This document shows, piece by piece, positions 24,280 to 31,785 of a DNA stretch of 64,000 bases (positions are counted from its first letter, which is position 1; each line of letters opens with the position of its first letter). The notes beneath the pieces were generated by a model, which made no database searches, was not told the DNA's origin, and worked only from the letters and a program-made list of their open reading frames with translations. The stretch is from Burkholderiaceae bacterium (lineage in GTDB: Bacteria > Pseudomonadota > Gammaproteobacteria > Burkholderiales > Burkholderiaceae_C). The DNA is taken from assembly GCA_026125795.1 (NCBI GenBank), contig JAHCKM010000005.1:62001-126000 (forward strand), written 5' to 3'. Both the position numbers and the translations under genes were made by a program.

Positions 24280-24293
24280 GTGAGCAGGCTCAC
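24280..24293. repeat. Short palindrome after parE
   Basis: GTGAGC-AG-GCTCAC directly follows the ParE stop, 49 nt before the nuclease-helicase start. Either a weak terminator hairpin or a protein site. Confidence 0.35.
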
Positions 24294-24342
24294 GTGGCGA
24301 GCCAGTCTAACCCTAACCTTGCCGTAGATTCACCGCCCACGC

Positions 24343-27300
24343 ATGCAGCGCCTCGCCAACCTCACGGTCTACTCGGCCACCGACCTTGCCGGCTTTCTGG
24401 AGTGCGAGCACCTGGCCGTGCTCGATCGGCTGGCGCTCGACGACGATGCGCTGCGCGGCCAGCGCAGCGCGCAGGACGAGCAGGCCGAGCTGTTGGCGCG
24501 CAAGGGTGACACGCACGAGCGCGCCTACCTGGCGCGGCTGCGCGTGCAGGGGCTCGAGGTGGTTGACATCGCTGTCGATGGCGGCAGCCTCGACGACAAG
24601 GCGGCGCGCACGCTGCAGGCGATGCGCGCGGGCGTGCCAGTGATCTACCAGGCCACGCTGCAGGGCGCGCTGCAAGGGGGCGCGCTCGCCGGCCATGCCG
24701 ACTTCCTGCGGCGCGTCGATGGCGAGGCCTCGGCGCTCGGCCCGTGGCGCTACGAGGTGGCCGACACCAAGCTGGCGCGCACGCCGAAGGCCAAGTTCCT
24801 GGTGCAGCTCGCGTTCTACAGCCACCTGCTCACGGTGGCGCAGGGTGCCGAGCCGCGGCAGATGCACGTGGTGCTGGGCGACTTCAGCGAGCGCAACTAC
24901 CGCGTGGCCGACTACGCGCGCTACTTTCGCTCGCTGCTGGCGCGGTTCCTCGCGCACGTGGGGGCGCTCGATGGCGGCGCCGCGCCGGCCACGTATCCGT
25001 TGCCGTGCGCGTTTTGCGACCTGTGCCACTGGCGCGAGCGCTGCGAGCGGCAACGCGTGGATGACGACCACCTGTGCCAGGTGGCGGGCATCTCGCGCGT
25101 GCAGTGGCTCAAGCTGCAGGAGTCCGGCGTCGGCACGATGGCCGCGCTGGCGTCGCTTGCCGCGGATGCGGCCGTGCCGAAGATGCAGCCCGACACGCTG
25201 GCCAAGCTGCGCTCGCAGGCGGCGCTGCAGCACGCCGCACGCACCGATGGCCGGCGCCGGCTCGAGTTGCTGCCACTCGATGCCGACGGTCGGCGCGGCT
25301 TTCAGCGCCTGCCGCTGCCCGATGCCGGTGATCTCTACTTCGACATGGAAGGCGACCCGCTCGAAGACGGCGGGCTCGAGTATTTGTTCGGCGTGGGTGA
25401 CCGGCTCGGTGGATCGTTCGATTTCCGCGCGTTCTGGGCGCACGACCGCGCGGCCGAGTGCGAGGCGTTCGAGGCTTTCGTCGACTTCGTCGTCGCGCGG
25501 CGGCGCGAGCGGCCAGGGGCGCACGTCTACCACTACGCCAGCTACGAAGAGAGTGCGCTCAAGCGGCTGGCCACGTTGCACGGCACGCGCGAGGCCGAGG
25601 TCGACGCGATGCTGCGCGGGCATTGGCTGGTCGATCTGTACAAGGTGGTGCGCGAGTCGCTGCGCACGTCGGAGCCGGGGCTGTCGATCAAGAACATCGA
25701 GCGCTTCTACCGGCCGGCGCGCGCGGGCGGCGTGCAGACCGCGGGCGCGAGCGTGGTGTTCTACGAGCGCTGGCGCGACACGGGTGACGAAACGCTGCTG
25801 CGCGACATCGAGGCCTACAACCGCGATGACGTGGAGTCCACCGCGGGGCTGCACGAGTGGCTGCTGGGCCTGCGGCCGGCGGGCTTGCCGTGGGCGCGTG
25901 AAGACGCGGCGGGTCTGGCAGAGGCGCAGGCTGCGTCCGAGCGCACGCAGCGCATCGAGGCGCGGCTCGCCGAGTACCGCCGCAAGCTCGTCGATCCACT
26001 GCCGGCCGAGCGCTCGGCGTGGAGCACCGACGACCACCTGCGCGAGCTGGCGTGGCAGATGCTCGACTTCCACCGCCGTGCCGACAAGCCGCACTGGTGG
26101 GCGTACTACGCGCGCATGGAGGCCGACGAGGCCGAGTGGATGGACGACCTGGAGTGCCTCGCGGGGTTGCAGGCGGACCCCGAGCACCCGCCGCAGCGCG
26201 AGAAGCAGTCGATTCGCTACAGCTACACCGTGCCCCAACAGGAATCCAAGCTCGCCGACGGCGACTCGTGCGTGCGCTGCGACACCGGCGAGTCGCTCGG
26301 TGAACTGAGCTACGACGAAGCCAGCGGCCGGGCGAGCGTGAAGATCAGCGTCAAGCGGCCGGCGCCACCGGCCCGCCTGAGCCTCGGCCCTGGTGGCCCG
26401 CCGAATGCGGAGGCGCTCGTCGATGCGCTCTACCGTTTCGCCGACAGCGTGCTGGATCGCGATGCCAGGTACGCTGCGCTCGAGGGTCTGCTGCGCAGGG
26501 AGCCGCCACGGCTGCACGGGTTTGCACCCGGCGCACCGGTCGTGCCCGCGGGGGCCGATCTGCTGCAGGCCAGCATCGCCGCGGTGCGCGCGATGGACCG
26601 CACGCTGCTCTACGTGCAGGGTCCCCCGGGCGCCGGCAAGACCTACACCGGCGCGCGCCTGATCGTCGATGCGCTGGCGCGCGGCCTGCGCGTGGGCGTC
26701 ACGTCGAACAGCCACAAGGCGATCAACAACCTGCTCGCGGGTGTGGTGCAGGCCGCGGCCGAACGTGGCGTGCACGTCGACGGGTGCCGGAAGATCTCCG
26801 ATGACGCACACCGCTTCGAAGGCTTCTTCAATTGCGACGACAACGGGGAGGTGTGGGGCAATGGTCATGCGCTGGTGGCCGGCACCGTCTGGCTGTTTGC
26901 CGACGAGCGCGCCGACCAGCGGCTCGACCTGCTGTTCGTCGACGAAGCCGGCCAGGTGTCGCTGGCCAACCTCGTGGCCGCCGGCACGTCGGCAAGGAAC
27001 ATCGTGCTGCTGGGCGACCAGATGCAGCTCGCGCAGCCGGTGCAAGGCGCTCACCCCGGCCGCTCGGGCGACTCGGCGCTCGACTGGCTGCTCGACGGCG
27101 CAGCGACCATTGCGCCCGACCGCGGCATCTTCCTGGCCACCACCTGGCGCATGCACCCGGCCGTGTGCGCGTTCATCTCCGAGGCGGTATACGACGGGCG
27201 CCTGTTACCCGAGCCGCACAACGCCGCGCAGTCGCTGGTGCTCGGCCCCGACGCCCATCGGCTGCTGAAGCCGGCGGGCATCGTGCACGCGCGGATCGCA

Positions 27301-27831
27301 CACGCGGGCTGCTCGCAGCGCAGCCGGCCCGAGGCCGAGTTGGCGCGTGACCTCTATGCCAGCGCGCTGCGCCAGCGCTACACCGACAAGGACGGCATCG
27401 AGCACGCGATGACGCCCGACAACGTGCTGGTCGTCGCGCCCTACAACGCGCAGGTCAATCTGCTGAAAGCCACGCTTCCTGCGGGCGCGAAGGTCGGCAC
27501 CGTCGACAAGTTCCAGGGCCAGGAGGCCGAGCTGGTGATCGTCTCGATGACCACGTCGAGCGAGCACGACCTGCCGCGCTTCATCGAGTTCCTCTACAGC
27601 AAGCACCGCATCAACGTGGCGATCTCGCGCGCCAAGTGCCTGGCCATCGTGATCGCCAACCCGGCGCTGATGGCGATCAAGTGCAGCACGCCGGAGCAGA
27701 TGGCGCTGGTCAATACGCTGTGCTGGGTGGCTGAGGTGCAGGACGGTGGTCGCTTCAGCGTCGAGTTTGGTGTCGAAGGCTGCCGCATCACGGCCTCGGC
27801 GTCATCCGGGTTGGCGCCACCTTCGCGCTGA
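24343..27831 (+). CDS. TM0106-family RecB-like nuclease fused to SF1 helicase
   Basis: 1162 residues in three parts. (1) A Cas4/AddB-like nuclease (about 1-245): Cys21, HxD-type GHADFL (Asp120), DTK (141-143), QLAFY (155-159), and a Cys cluster C222/C225/C228/C234 that with Cys21 would hold an Fe-S cluster. (2) An RNase H-like domain (about 330-520: DLYFDMEGDP, YHYASYEES, YNRDDVEST). (3) A Dna2/Upf1-like helicase: GPPGAGKTYT (about 760-769), LLFVDEAGQ (about 864), FQGQEAELVIVSMT (about 1056). ATG start without a strong ribosome site. Such fusions suggest DNA repair or defence; the context favours defence, which is an inference. Confidence 0.85.
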   Translation: MQRLANLTVYSATDLAGFLECEHLAVLDRLALDDDALRGQRSAQDEQAELLARKGDTHERAYLARLRVQGLEVVDIAVDGGSLDDKAARTLQAMRAGVPVIYQATLQGALQGGALAGHADFLRRVDGEASALGPWRYEVADTKLARTPKAKFLVQLAFYSHLLTVAQGAEPRQMHVVLGDFSERNYRVADYARYFRSLLARFLAHVGALDGGAAPATYPLPCAFCDLCHWRERCERQRVDDDHLCQVAGISRVQWLKLQESGVGTMAALASLAADAAVPKMQPDTLAKLRSQAALQHAARTDGRRRLELLPLDADGRRGFQRLPLPDAGDLYFDMEGDPLEDGGLEYLFGVGDRLGGSFDFRAFWAHDRAAECEAFEAFVDFVVARRRERPGAHVYHYASYEESALKRLATLHGTREAEVDAMLRGHWLVDLYKVVRESLRTSEPGLSIKNIERFYRPARAGGVQTAGASVVFYERWRDTGDETLLRDIEAYNRDDVESTAGLHEWLLGLRPAGLPWAREDAAGLAEAQAASERTQRIEARLAEYRRKLVDPLPAERSAWSTDDHLRELAWQMLDFHRRADKPHWWAYYARMEADEAEWMDDLECLAGLQADPEHPPQREKQSIRYSYTVPQQESKLADGDSCVRCDTGESLGELSYDEASGRASVKISVKRPAPPARLSLGPGGPPNAEALVDALYRFADSVLDRDARYAALEGLLRREPPRLHGFAPGAPVVPAGADLLQASIAAVRAMDRTLLYVQGPPGAGKTYTGARLIVDALARGLRVGVTSNSHKAINNLLAGVVQAAAERGVHVDGCRKISDDAHRFEGFFNCDDNGEVWGNGHALVAGTVWLFADERADQRLDLLFVDEAGQVSLANLVAAGTSARNIVLLGDQMQLAQPVQGAHPGRSGDSALDWLLDGAATIAPDRGIFLATTWRMHPAVCAFISEAVYDGRLLPEPHNAAQSLVLGPDAHRLLKPAGIVHARIAHAGCSQRSRPEAELARDLYASALRQRYTDKDGIEHAMTPDNVLVVAPYNAQVNLLKATLPAGAKVGTVDKFQGQEAELVIVSMTTSSEHDLPRFIEFLYSKHRINVAISRAKCLAIVIANPALMAIKCSTPEQMALVNTLCWVAEVQDGGRFSVEFGVEGCRITASASSGLAPPSR

Positions 27832-27882
27832 TGGGCCGCTCCGCTACATTGCCGCCACGGGGTGTCCTGGGAGGGATCGCTC

Positions 27883-28908
27883 ATGAAGCCGTGGCTCGCG
27901 GCCGCTTGCGCCGCGCTGTTGATCTCCGCATGCAGCAACATCGACAAGCGCGAATACGGCGCCAACCGGCAGCTCGATCCAATCTGCATCGCATGCCCGG
28001 CAGCCGTGCCTGCCTCGGGTGTGATTGGCCGCGATGGGATCCATGGACGCGACGGTCGCGATGGCTCGCCCGGTCCCAGAGGGGCGCAGGGCGCGATGGG
28101 CCCATCGGGGCCGATGGGTCCATCCGGGGCACCGGGGCGAGCCGGCATCGATGGCAAGCCTGGCCGGGATGGGCGCGACGGCGCAGATGGCAAGCCGGGC
28201 CGAGACGGTCGCGACGGCTCCGCAGGTCCGAAAGGCGACACGGGCGCTGCAGGCCCGAAGGGCGACGCGGGCCGCGATGGGCGTGACGGTCGCGACGGGC
28301 GCGATGGCGCGGCAGGGGCCAAGGGCGAGCCCGGCGTGTGGTGGACAGGCGGCGGCACATCGATCTTCATGCTGCCAGCCCAAGCGGCCAAGCCACCCGA
28401 GGGGGCCGCGTCTTCGCCGGCAGGCTGCGTGGGCGACTGCTGGCGCTTCTGGATCGACTTCTTCTTTCGGCTGCTCGGCGGGTTGGGGGCTTTCGCAACG
28501 GCGCTCGCGCCGATCTGGCTGGAGCAGGTCAAGCAGCGCGCCGAGGCGCGCAAGCACCCGCATGGCGACAGTCCCAAGGAGCTGCAAGACCAAGCCGCTG
28601 CCGTCAGGCTGCTCGATTCGCTCGGCCTCAACGGCTGGCAGAAAGTGCTGCTGCTGGGCGCCGGTGCGTTCTTCTTCGCCTACCTGATCTTCGCGGCCAT
28701 CCAGCTGTTGGTGGTGTTCGTGCTCGGCTTCATTCTCAGTGCCAGTGTGTTCATCTTCGCGGCAGCGCACGCGCGGCGCGTGTGGCAGCAGGCCGACCTC
28801 GATCAGCAGCGTCTCGACATGGAGCAAAAACGCCTTGCCATGCGCAAGGCGCTGCATGACGTGCGGCTGGAGCGCTTGCGGCGCGAGGACAAGGACCCGG
28901 ACGACTAG
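27883..28908 (+). CDS. Collagen-like lipoprotein with C-terminal membrane segments
   Basis: 341 residues. A lipoprotein signal (MKPWLAAACAALLISAC, lipid Cys near 17) is followed by about 100 residues of Gly-X-Y repeats (about 47-150), rich in GRDGRDGRD and GPKGD triplets, which would form a collagen triple helix. Then come a Cys-flanked linker, membrane helices at about 182-212 and 252-300, and a basic coiled-coil tail (QQRLDMEQKRLAMRKALHD). A GGAGGG site lies 7 nt before the ATG at 27883. Collagen-like proteins in bacteria are mostly adhesins or phage tail parts; this membrane layout suits an envelope stalk. Function unknown. Confidence 0.75.
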   Translation: MKPWLAAACAALLISACSNIDKREYGANRQLDPICIACPAAVPASGVIGRDGIHGRDGRDGSPGPRGAQGAMGPSGPMGPSGAPGRAGIDGKPGRDGRDGADGKPGRDGRDGSAGPKGDTGAAGPKGDAGRDGRDGRDGRDGAAGAKGEPGVWWTGGGTSIFMLPAQAAKPPEGAASSPAGCVGDCWRFWIDFFFRLLGGLGAFATALAPIWLEQVKQRAEARKHPHGDSPKELQDQAAAVRLLDSLGLNGWQKVLLLGAGAFFFAYLIFAAIQLLVVFVLGFILSASVFIFAAAHARRVWQQADLDQQRLDMEQKRLAMRKALHDVRLERLRREDKDPDD

Positions 28909-28912
28909 TTGA

Positions 28913-28938
28913 GCCGGGGCCACGCGTGGCGCCCCGGC
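28913..28938. terminator. Bidirectional terminator-like hairpin
   Basis: Arms GCCGGGGC and GCCCCGGC enclose a further CCACG/CGTGG stem, between two convergent genes 42 nt apart. No T run is present on either side, so factor-independent termination is uncertain. Confidence 0.5.
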
Positions 28939-28950
28939 GTTGGTCGAGCG

Positions 28951-29511
28951 CTAGAGCGACAACATGCGCTGAAAGAACGACCGGTAGCGCTGCAGCGCCA
29001 CGCGCAGGCTCTCGGTGGACGCGTTCTCGTTTCTCATCTCGGCCTCGAGCTGTTGGCGCTCGTCGGCAAAACTCTGCGCCAGGCTCTGCATCACTTCGGC
29101 CACCAGTTCGTCGGCCTGCTGCACGGCGCGGCGCGGGTCGTCGACAAAGCCGATCTGCGTGGCATCCCAGCGGGTGCGGAAGTCGTGTGCCGCCTCGGCG
29201 CCAAACAGCGCCGCCAGCCGTTCGCCGCGCTCGTTGGCCGCGGTGCTGCGCACGCGCTCCTCGCGCTGTTCGCGCGTTTGGCGCGGCGGCTCGCGCGTGA
29301 CGACCACGGCGTCTTCCACCTCGGCGTCGCGGCGCGCGTGCGGCCGGTCGCCCTGTTCTTCGCGGTGCGCCTCGGCGTGCAGGGCGGCGGCCTGCTGGCG
29401 CCCGTTGTCCATGGGCTGCGTGTGTTGCGCTTCGCGCGCGGCCGCCATGTCGGCGGTGCTCAGGCGACTGCCGTGCTCTCGTCGCGCTTCGTTTCTGCTG
29501 AACAGACTCAT
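28951..29511 (-). CDS. Uncharacterised protein, soluble paralogue of its upstream partner
   Basis: 186 residues, not recognised. The N-terminal 95 residues are charged and probably disordered (many Arg, Glu, Gln, His). The C-terminal 90 residues (GFVDDPRRAVQQADELVAEV, then VALQRYRSFFQRML) align with the C-terminal half of the protein encoded just upstream. No signal peptide. It overlaps the upstream gene by 4 nt (ATGA), indicating coupled translation and probably a joint function. Confidence 0.65.
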   Translation of the reverse strand: MSLFSRNEARREHGSRLSTADMAAAREAQHTQPMDNGRQQAAALHAEAHREEQGDRPHARRDAEVEDAVVVTREPPRQTREQREERVRSTAANERGERLAALFGAEAAHDFRTRWDATQIGFVDDPRRAVQQADELVAEVMQSLAQSFADERQQLEAEMRNENASTESLRVALQRYRSFFQRMLSL

Positions 29512-30101
29512 GACCGTGCCTCCATGTGGCGGGTGGTGTGGTGTCGGGTGTCGGGTGCGACTTCGAGCAGCTCGTCGAACAGCGCGCGGTAGTGCACCAG
29601 CGCCTTGCGCAGGTCTTCGGTGTCGGTGGCTTCGCGCTGGTCGCGCAGCACGATGTCGTGTGCGACCCGGTAGTGGTCCACCACGGCGGGGTGGTCCACG
29701 CTGATGTCGGCGGCGCGGCGTTCAAAGTCGCCCATCGGGTAGCCGCGCTGCAACATCAGCTCGCGCACCAGCCGGTCGGCCTCCACCAGCGCGCCGCGCG
29801 GGCTGTCGACAAATCGGCCCTGCAGCTGCTTCCACTCGTTGGCGTAGTGGGCCGCGTCGGCAGGCGCCAGCGGCTTGATGTGCAGTCGCGCCACACGCCG
29901 CTGGCGCGCCAGCAGCTCGGCCTCGGCTTTCTCGCGGCTGCCCAGGTCGTGCACGGCCCTTGTGTACTCGGGGCCAAAGCGCTGCTGCAGCCGCTCGCTC
30001 ACGCTGCGGCGCTGCCGCGCCCACGCCACGAGCGCGAGCAGCGCCAGCACGGCAAGTATCACCAGCACGGCGATCGTGCTGGTGTCGAGTTCAGGGGTCA
30101 T
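29508..30101 (-). CDS. Uncharacterised membrane-anchored protein, paralogue of the gene below
   Basis: 197 residues: one N-terminal membrane helix (about 8-28, rich in Val/Leu/Ala), a basic QRRSVSERLQQRFG stretch, then a soluble helical domain (GRFVDSPRGALVEADRLVRE, then LRKALVHYRALFDELLE). The FVDxPRxAxxxAD and YRxxFxxxL patterns are shared with the downstream protein, so a gene duplication produced one anchored and one soluble member. Predicted cytoplasmic orientation of the domain. Function unknown. Confidence 0.7.
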   Translation of the reverse strand: MTPELDTSTIAVLVILAVLALLALVAWARQRRSVSERLQQRFGPEYTRAVHDLGSREKAEAELLARQRRVARLHIKPLAPADAAHYANEWKQLQGRFVDSPRGALVEADRLVRELMLQRGYPMGDFERRAADISVDHPAVVDHYRVAHDIVLRDQREATDTEDLRKALVHYRALFDELLEVAPDTRHHTTRHMEARS

Positions 30102-30248
30102 GGCGGATCTCCGGAGCGGTCTTCAAGGCCACTCTAGGGATCGCTGCCCGCGCGCGCGACGGGTGTGCGCCCATCGCGGCTGACAACGGTGTCCGATGTG
30201 TCTGTAGGACTTGCCTGACGGACGGGCTGACGGAACCGATTGCCAAGA

Positions 30249-30273
30249 GCGTGGGCGGCGGCGCCGCCCACGC
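30249..30273 (-). terminator. Terminator-like hairpin after the GYD gene
   Basis: Perfect 11-nt arms (GCGTGGGCGGC and GCCGCCCACGC) with a 3-nt loop, 12 nt beyond the stop codon of the minus-strand GYD gene. No strong T tract follows. Confidence 0.6.
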
Positions 30274-30285
30274 TGCGCAGTGTCG

Positions 30286-30579
30286 CTACGACACCTTGGC
30301 GAGGATCTTGTCCATGTCGGCCGCCGAGAACGCCCTCAGTGAGCGCGTGCGCACGTTGCCTTGTTGTGCGGTGGCGATGGTGAAGGCGGCCAGCGCGGCC
30401 TCGTCTTCGGCCTCGAGCACGCAGATCACGTCGTACTCGCCGAGCGTCCAGAACACCTCGCGCATGTTGACACCGGTTTTCTTTGCCGCTGCTTTGGCGG
30501 CAGCGGCGCGCTTGGTGGTGTCCTTGATGGCACCCAGGCCCTTGTCGGTGAAACTGAGCAATCCGATGTAGGTGATCAT
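30286..30579 (-). CDS. GYD-domain protein
   Basis: 97 residues, a ferredoxin-like alpha/beta fold. MITYIGLLSFTDKGLGAIKD opens the GYD family, and EVFWTLGEYDVICVLEAEDE holds the name-giving GEYD variant of the GYD motif. Role of the family unknown. The ATG at 30579 was chosen over an upstream frame extension because the family begins with MxTYIxLxxxT. A strong hairpin follows the gene. Confidence 0.85.
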   Translation of the reverse strand: MITYIGLLSFTDKGLGAIKDTTKRAAAAKAAAKKTGVNMREVFWTLGEYDVICVLEAEDEAALAAFTIATAQQGNVRTRSLRAFSAADMDKILAKVS

Positions 30580-30910
30580 CCGCGTCTCCTTGGTCAGGGG
30601 CCGCTCGATGAACGCGTGGCTCGGCATGCCGAGGGATCGCGCGCGGCCCCGGTGGCGCGACCACGGGCCTCACCGGGGGTGGGCGGGTCTGCGGTCCGGG
30701 GGCGCAGGCGGCACCCGCAACGCGGGCGCGCTGCAGGTGCGTCGCGGCGGGCGACAAAGGCGTCGGCCGATCGGTGAGCGCGCTGATGCTACGCGCATGC
30801 CGGGCGCGGGCCCAATGCCCTCGGCGCCCTCTTGGCTCGCTCTTTGCATGGGCTCTGGCCGTTGCCATCGAGCGCCCCAAACCGGCGCCGCCAAGAACAG
30901 GGAGCAGAGC
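30580..30910. other. 331-nt gene-free stretch between divergent genes
   Basis: No coding frame here has a start signal and plausible composition. It must hold the GYD promoter (minus strand) and contains a sigma-54-like element at 30833-30848 for the plus-strand gene at 30911. Otherwise GC-rich with no strong hairpin. Confidence 0.6.
30833..30848 (+). promoter_or_regulatory. Sigma-54-type promoter candidate
   Basis: TGGCTCG-CTCT-TTGCA matches the consensus TGGCACG-N4-TTGCA with one change and has the required 12-nt GG-to-GC spacing. It lies 62 nt before the start codon at 30911, which has an AGGGAG ribosome site. Confidence 0.5.
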
Positions 30911-31162
30911 ATGCGCTCCATCGAGTTCCACACCTACATGCTGCCGAGCGCCAGCGGCGACGGCACGTTCCAGCCGTCAAGCCGCAAGCTCACGCACTGG
31001 CAGGCCGTGGCCTGGCCCGGCGCCACGCGCGTCGACAACTCGCTCGAGGTGCGCCAGTGCCCCGAGTCGCCCGAGGAGCGTGTGGCGCTCGGCTTTCACG
31101 CTCCGGCCGTGCCGGAAAGGCCCAATCGGGGCGCAACGAGGCATATAGTGCGGCCAGCATGA
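30911..31162 (+). CDS. Small conserved-looking hypothetical protein
   Basis: 83 residues, no family recognised. The body (MRSIEFHTYMLPSASGDG, then WQAVAWPGATRVDNSLEVR) has normal amino-acid composition and codon use, and an AGGGAG ribosome site lies 6 nt before the ATG. A possible sigma-54 promoter is upstream and a hairpin follows the stop. The last 15 residues look less structured. No signal peptide or membrane segment. Confidence 0.55.
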   Translation: MRSIEFHTYMLPSASGDGTFQPSSRKLTHWQAVAWPGATRVDNSLEVRQCPESPEERVALGFHAPAVPERPNRGATRHIVRPA

Positions 31163-31163
31163 C

Positions 31164-31184
31164 GCGGGCCGCTCGGCGGCCCGC
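31164..31184 (+). terminator. Hairpin between two small genes
   Basis: Arms GCGGGCCG and CGGCCCGC with a 5-nt loop, starting 2 nt after the stop at 31162 and 19 nt before the next ATG. Terminator or leader hairpin. Confidence 0.45.
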
Positions 31185-31202
31185 TCCCAACTTTGCGGGC
31201 CG

Positions 31203-31766
31203 ATGAGCCACGACGACTTTCCACCCACACAGCAGGCACCGCCGCCACCGCCCGAACCGCCAACGCAGCCCGAGCGTGACCCGCGCTCGCTCACGCACAC
31301 GGCGCGCGTCTACGAAGGCGTGGAGCAGCTGCTGCCAGCGCGCACGTGGAACGACAACCCGCTGGTGTGGATCGCGGTGGTGGTGGCCATGTTCATGGCC
31401 GTGCCGCTGCTGGCCAGTTTTGACACGCGCGACAAACCCACGCCCAAGCCGCGCGCCCAGGCGCCGGCCGAAGCGCCGCCTGACAACGCGCCCGCGCCCA
31501 CCGCCGTGGCGGCGCCCGCTCCGGAGCCGGCCAACGCCGGCACGGCGCCCTCGCCACCGGCGGCCAACGTGAACCAGCTGCCGCCGAATCTGCGCCCGCA
31601 AACCGACGCGTCGCGTCAGATGATCACCAAGTGTTATGAGAACGGCCGCATCGTCTACACGCAGACCGGCGCGTGCACCGGCAGCATGACCGCGGTGCCG
31701 ATCGACACCCGCAAGAATGTGGTGGGCCCCGGCGGCGCCGCCGCGCCCGCCAGCGGCACGCGCTGA
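31203..31766 (+). CDS. Single-pass membrane protein with a DUF4124-like end
   Basis: 187 residues: a Pro-rich cytoplasmic start (PPPPPEPP), one membrane helix (about 54-72, WIAVVVAMFMAVPLLASF), a long Pro/Ala-rich periplasmic linker, and a small C-terminal motif MITKCYENGRIVYTQTGAC that resembles the YKCxDxxGxxxYsdxpC unit of DUF4124 proteins, with two Cys that could pair. Function unknown. It converges on the lipoprotein hydrolase gene 19 nt away. Confidence 0.65.
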   Translation: MSHDDFPPTQQAPPPPPEPPTQPERDPRSLTHTARVYEGVEQLLPARTWNDNPLVWIAVVVAMFMAVPLLASFDTRDKPTPKPRAQAPAEAPPDNAPAPTAVAAPAPEPANAGTAPSPPAANVNQLPPNLRPQTDASRQMITKCYENGRIVYTQTGACTGSMTAVPIDTRKNVVGPGGAAAPASGTR

Positions 31767-31785
31767 GCGCTCGCCCAACCGCGCG

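Noticed and set aside
24313-27156. Minus-strand frame of 947 codons opposite the nuclease-helicase
   Set aside because: Antisense shadow; no recognisable motif, while the plus strand has all nuclease and helicase motifs.
28021-28340. Possible CRISPR-like or tandem DNA repeat in the collagen-like gene
   Set aside because: The periodicity is 9 nt, from Gly-X-Y codons in one open frame; no spacers of constant length.
30134-30931. Minus-strand frame of 265 codons covering the GYD gene
   Set aside because: Wrong frame relative to the conserved GYD protein and extends across the promoter gap.
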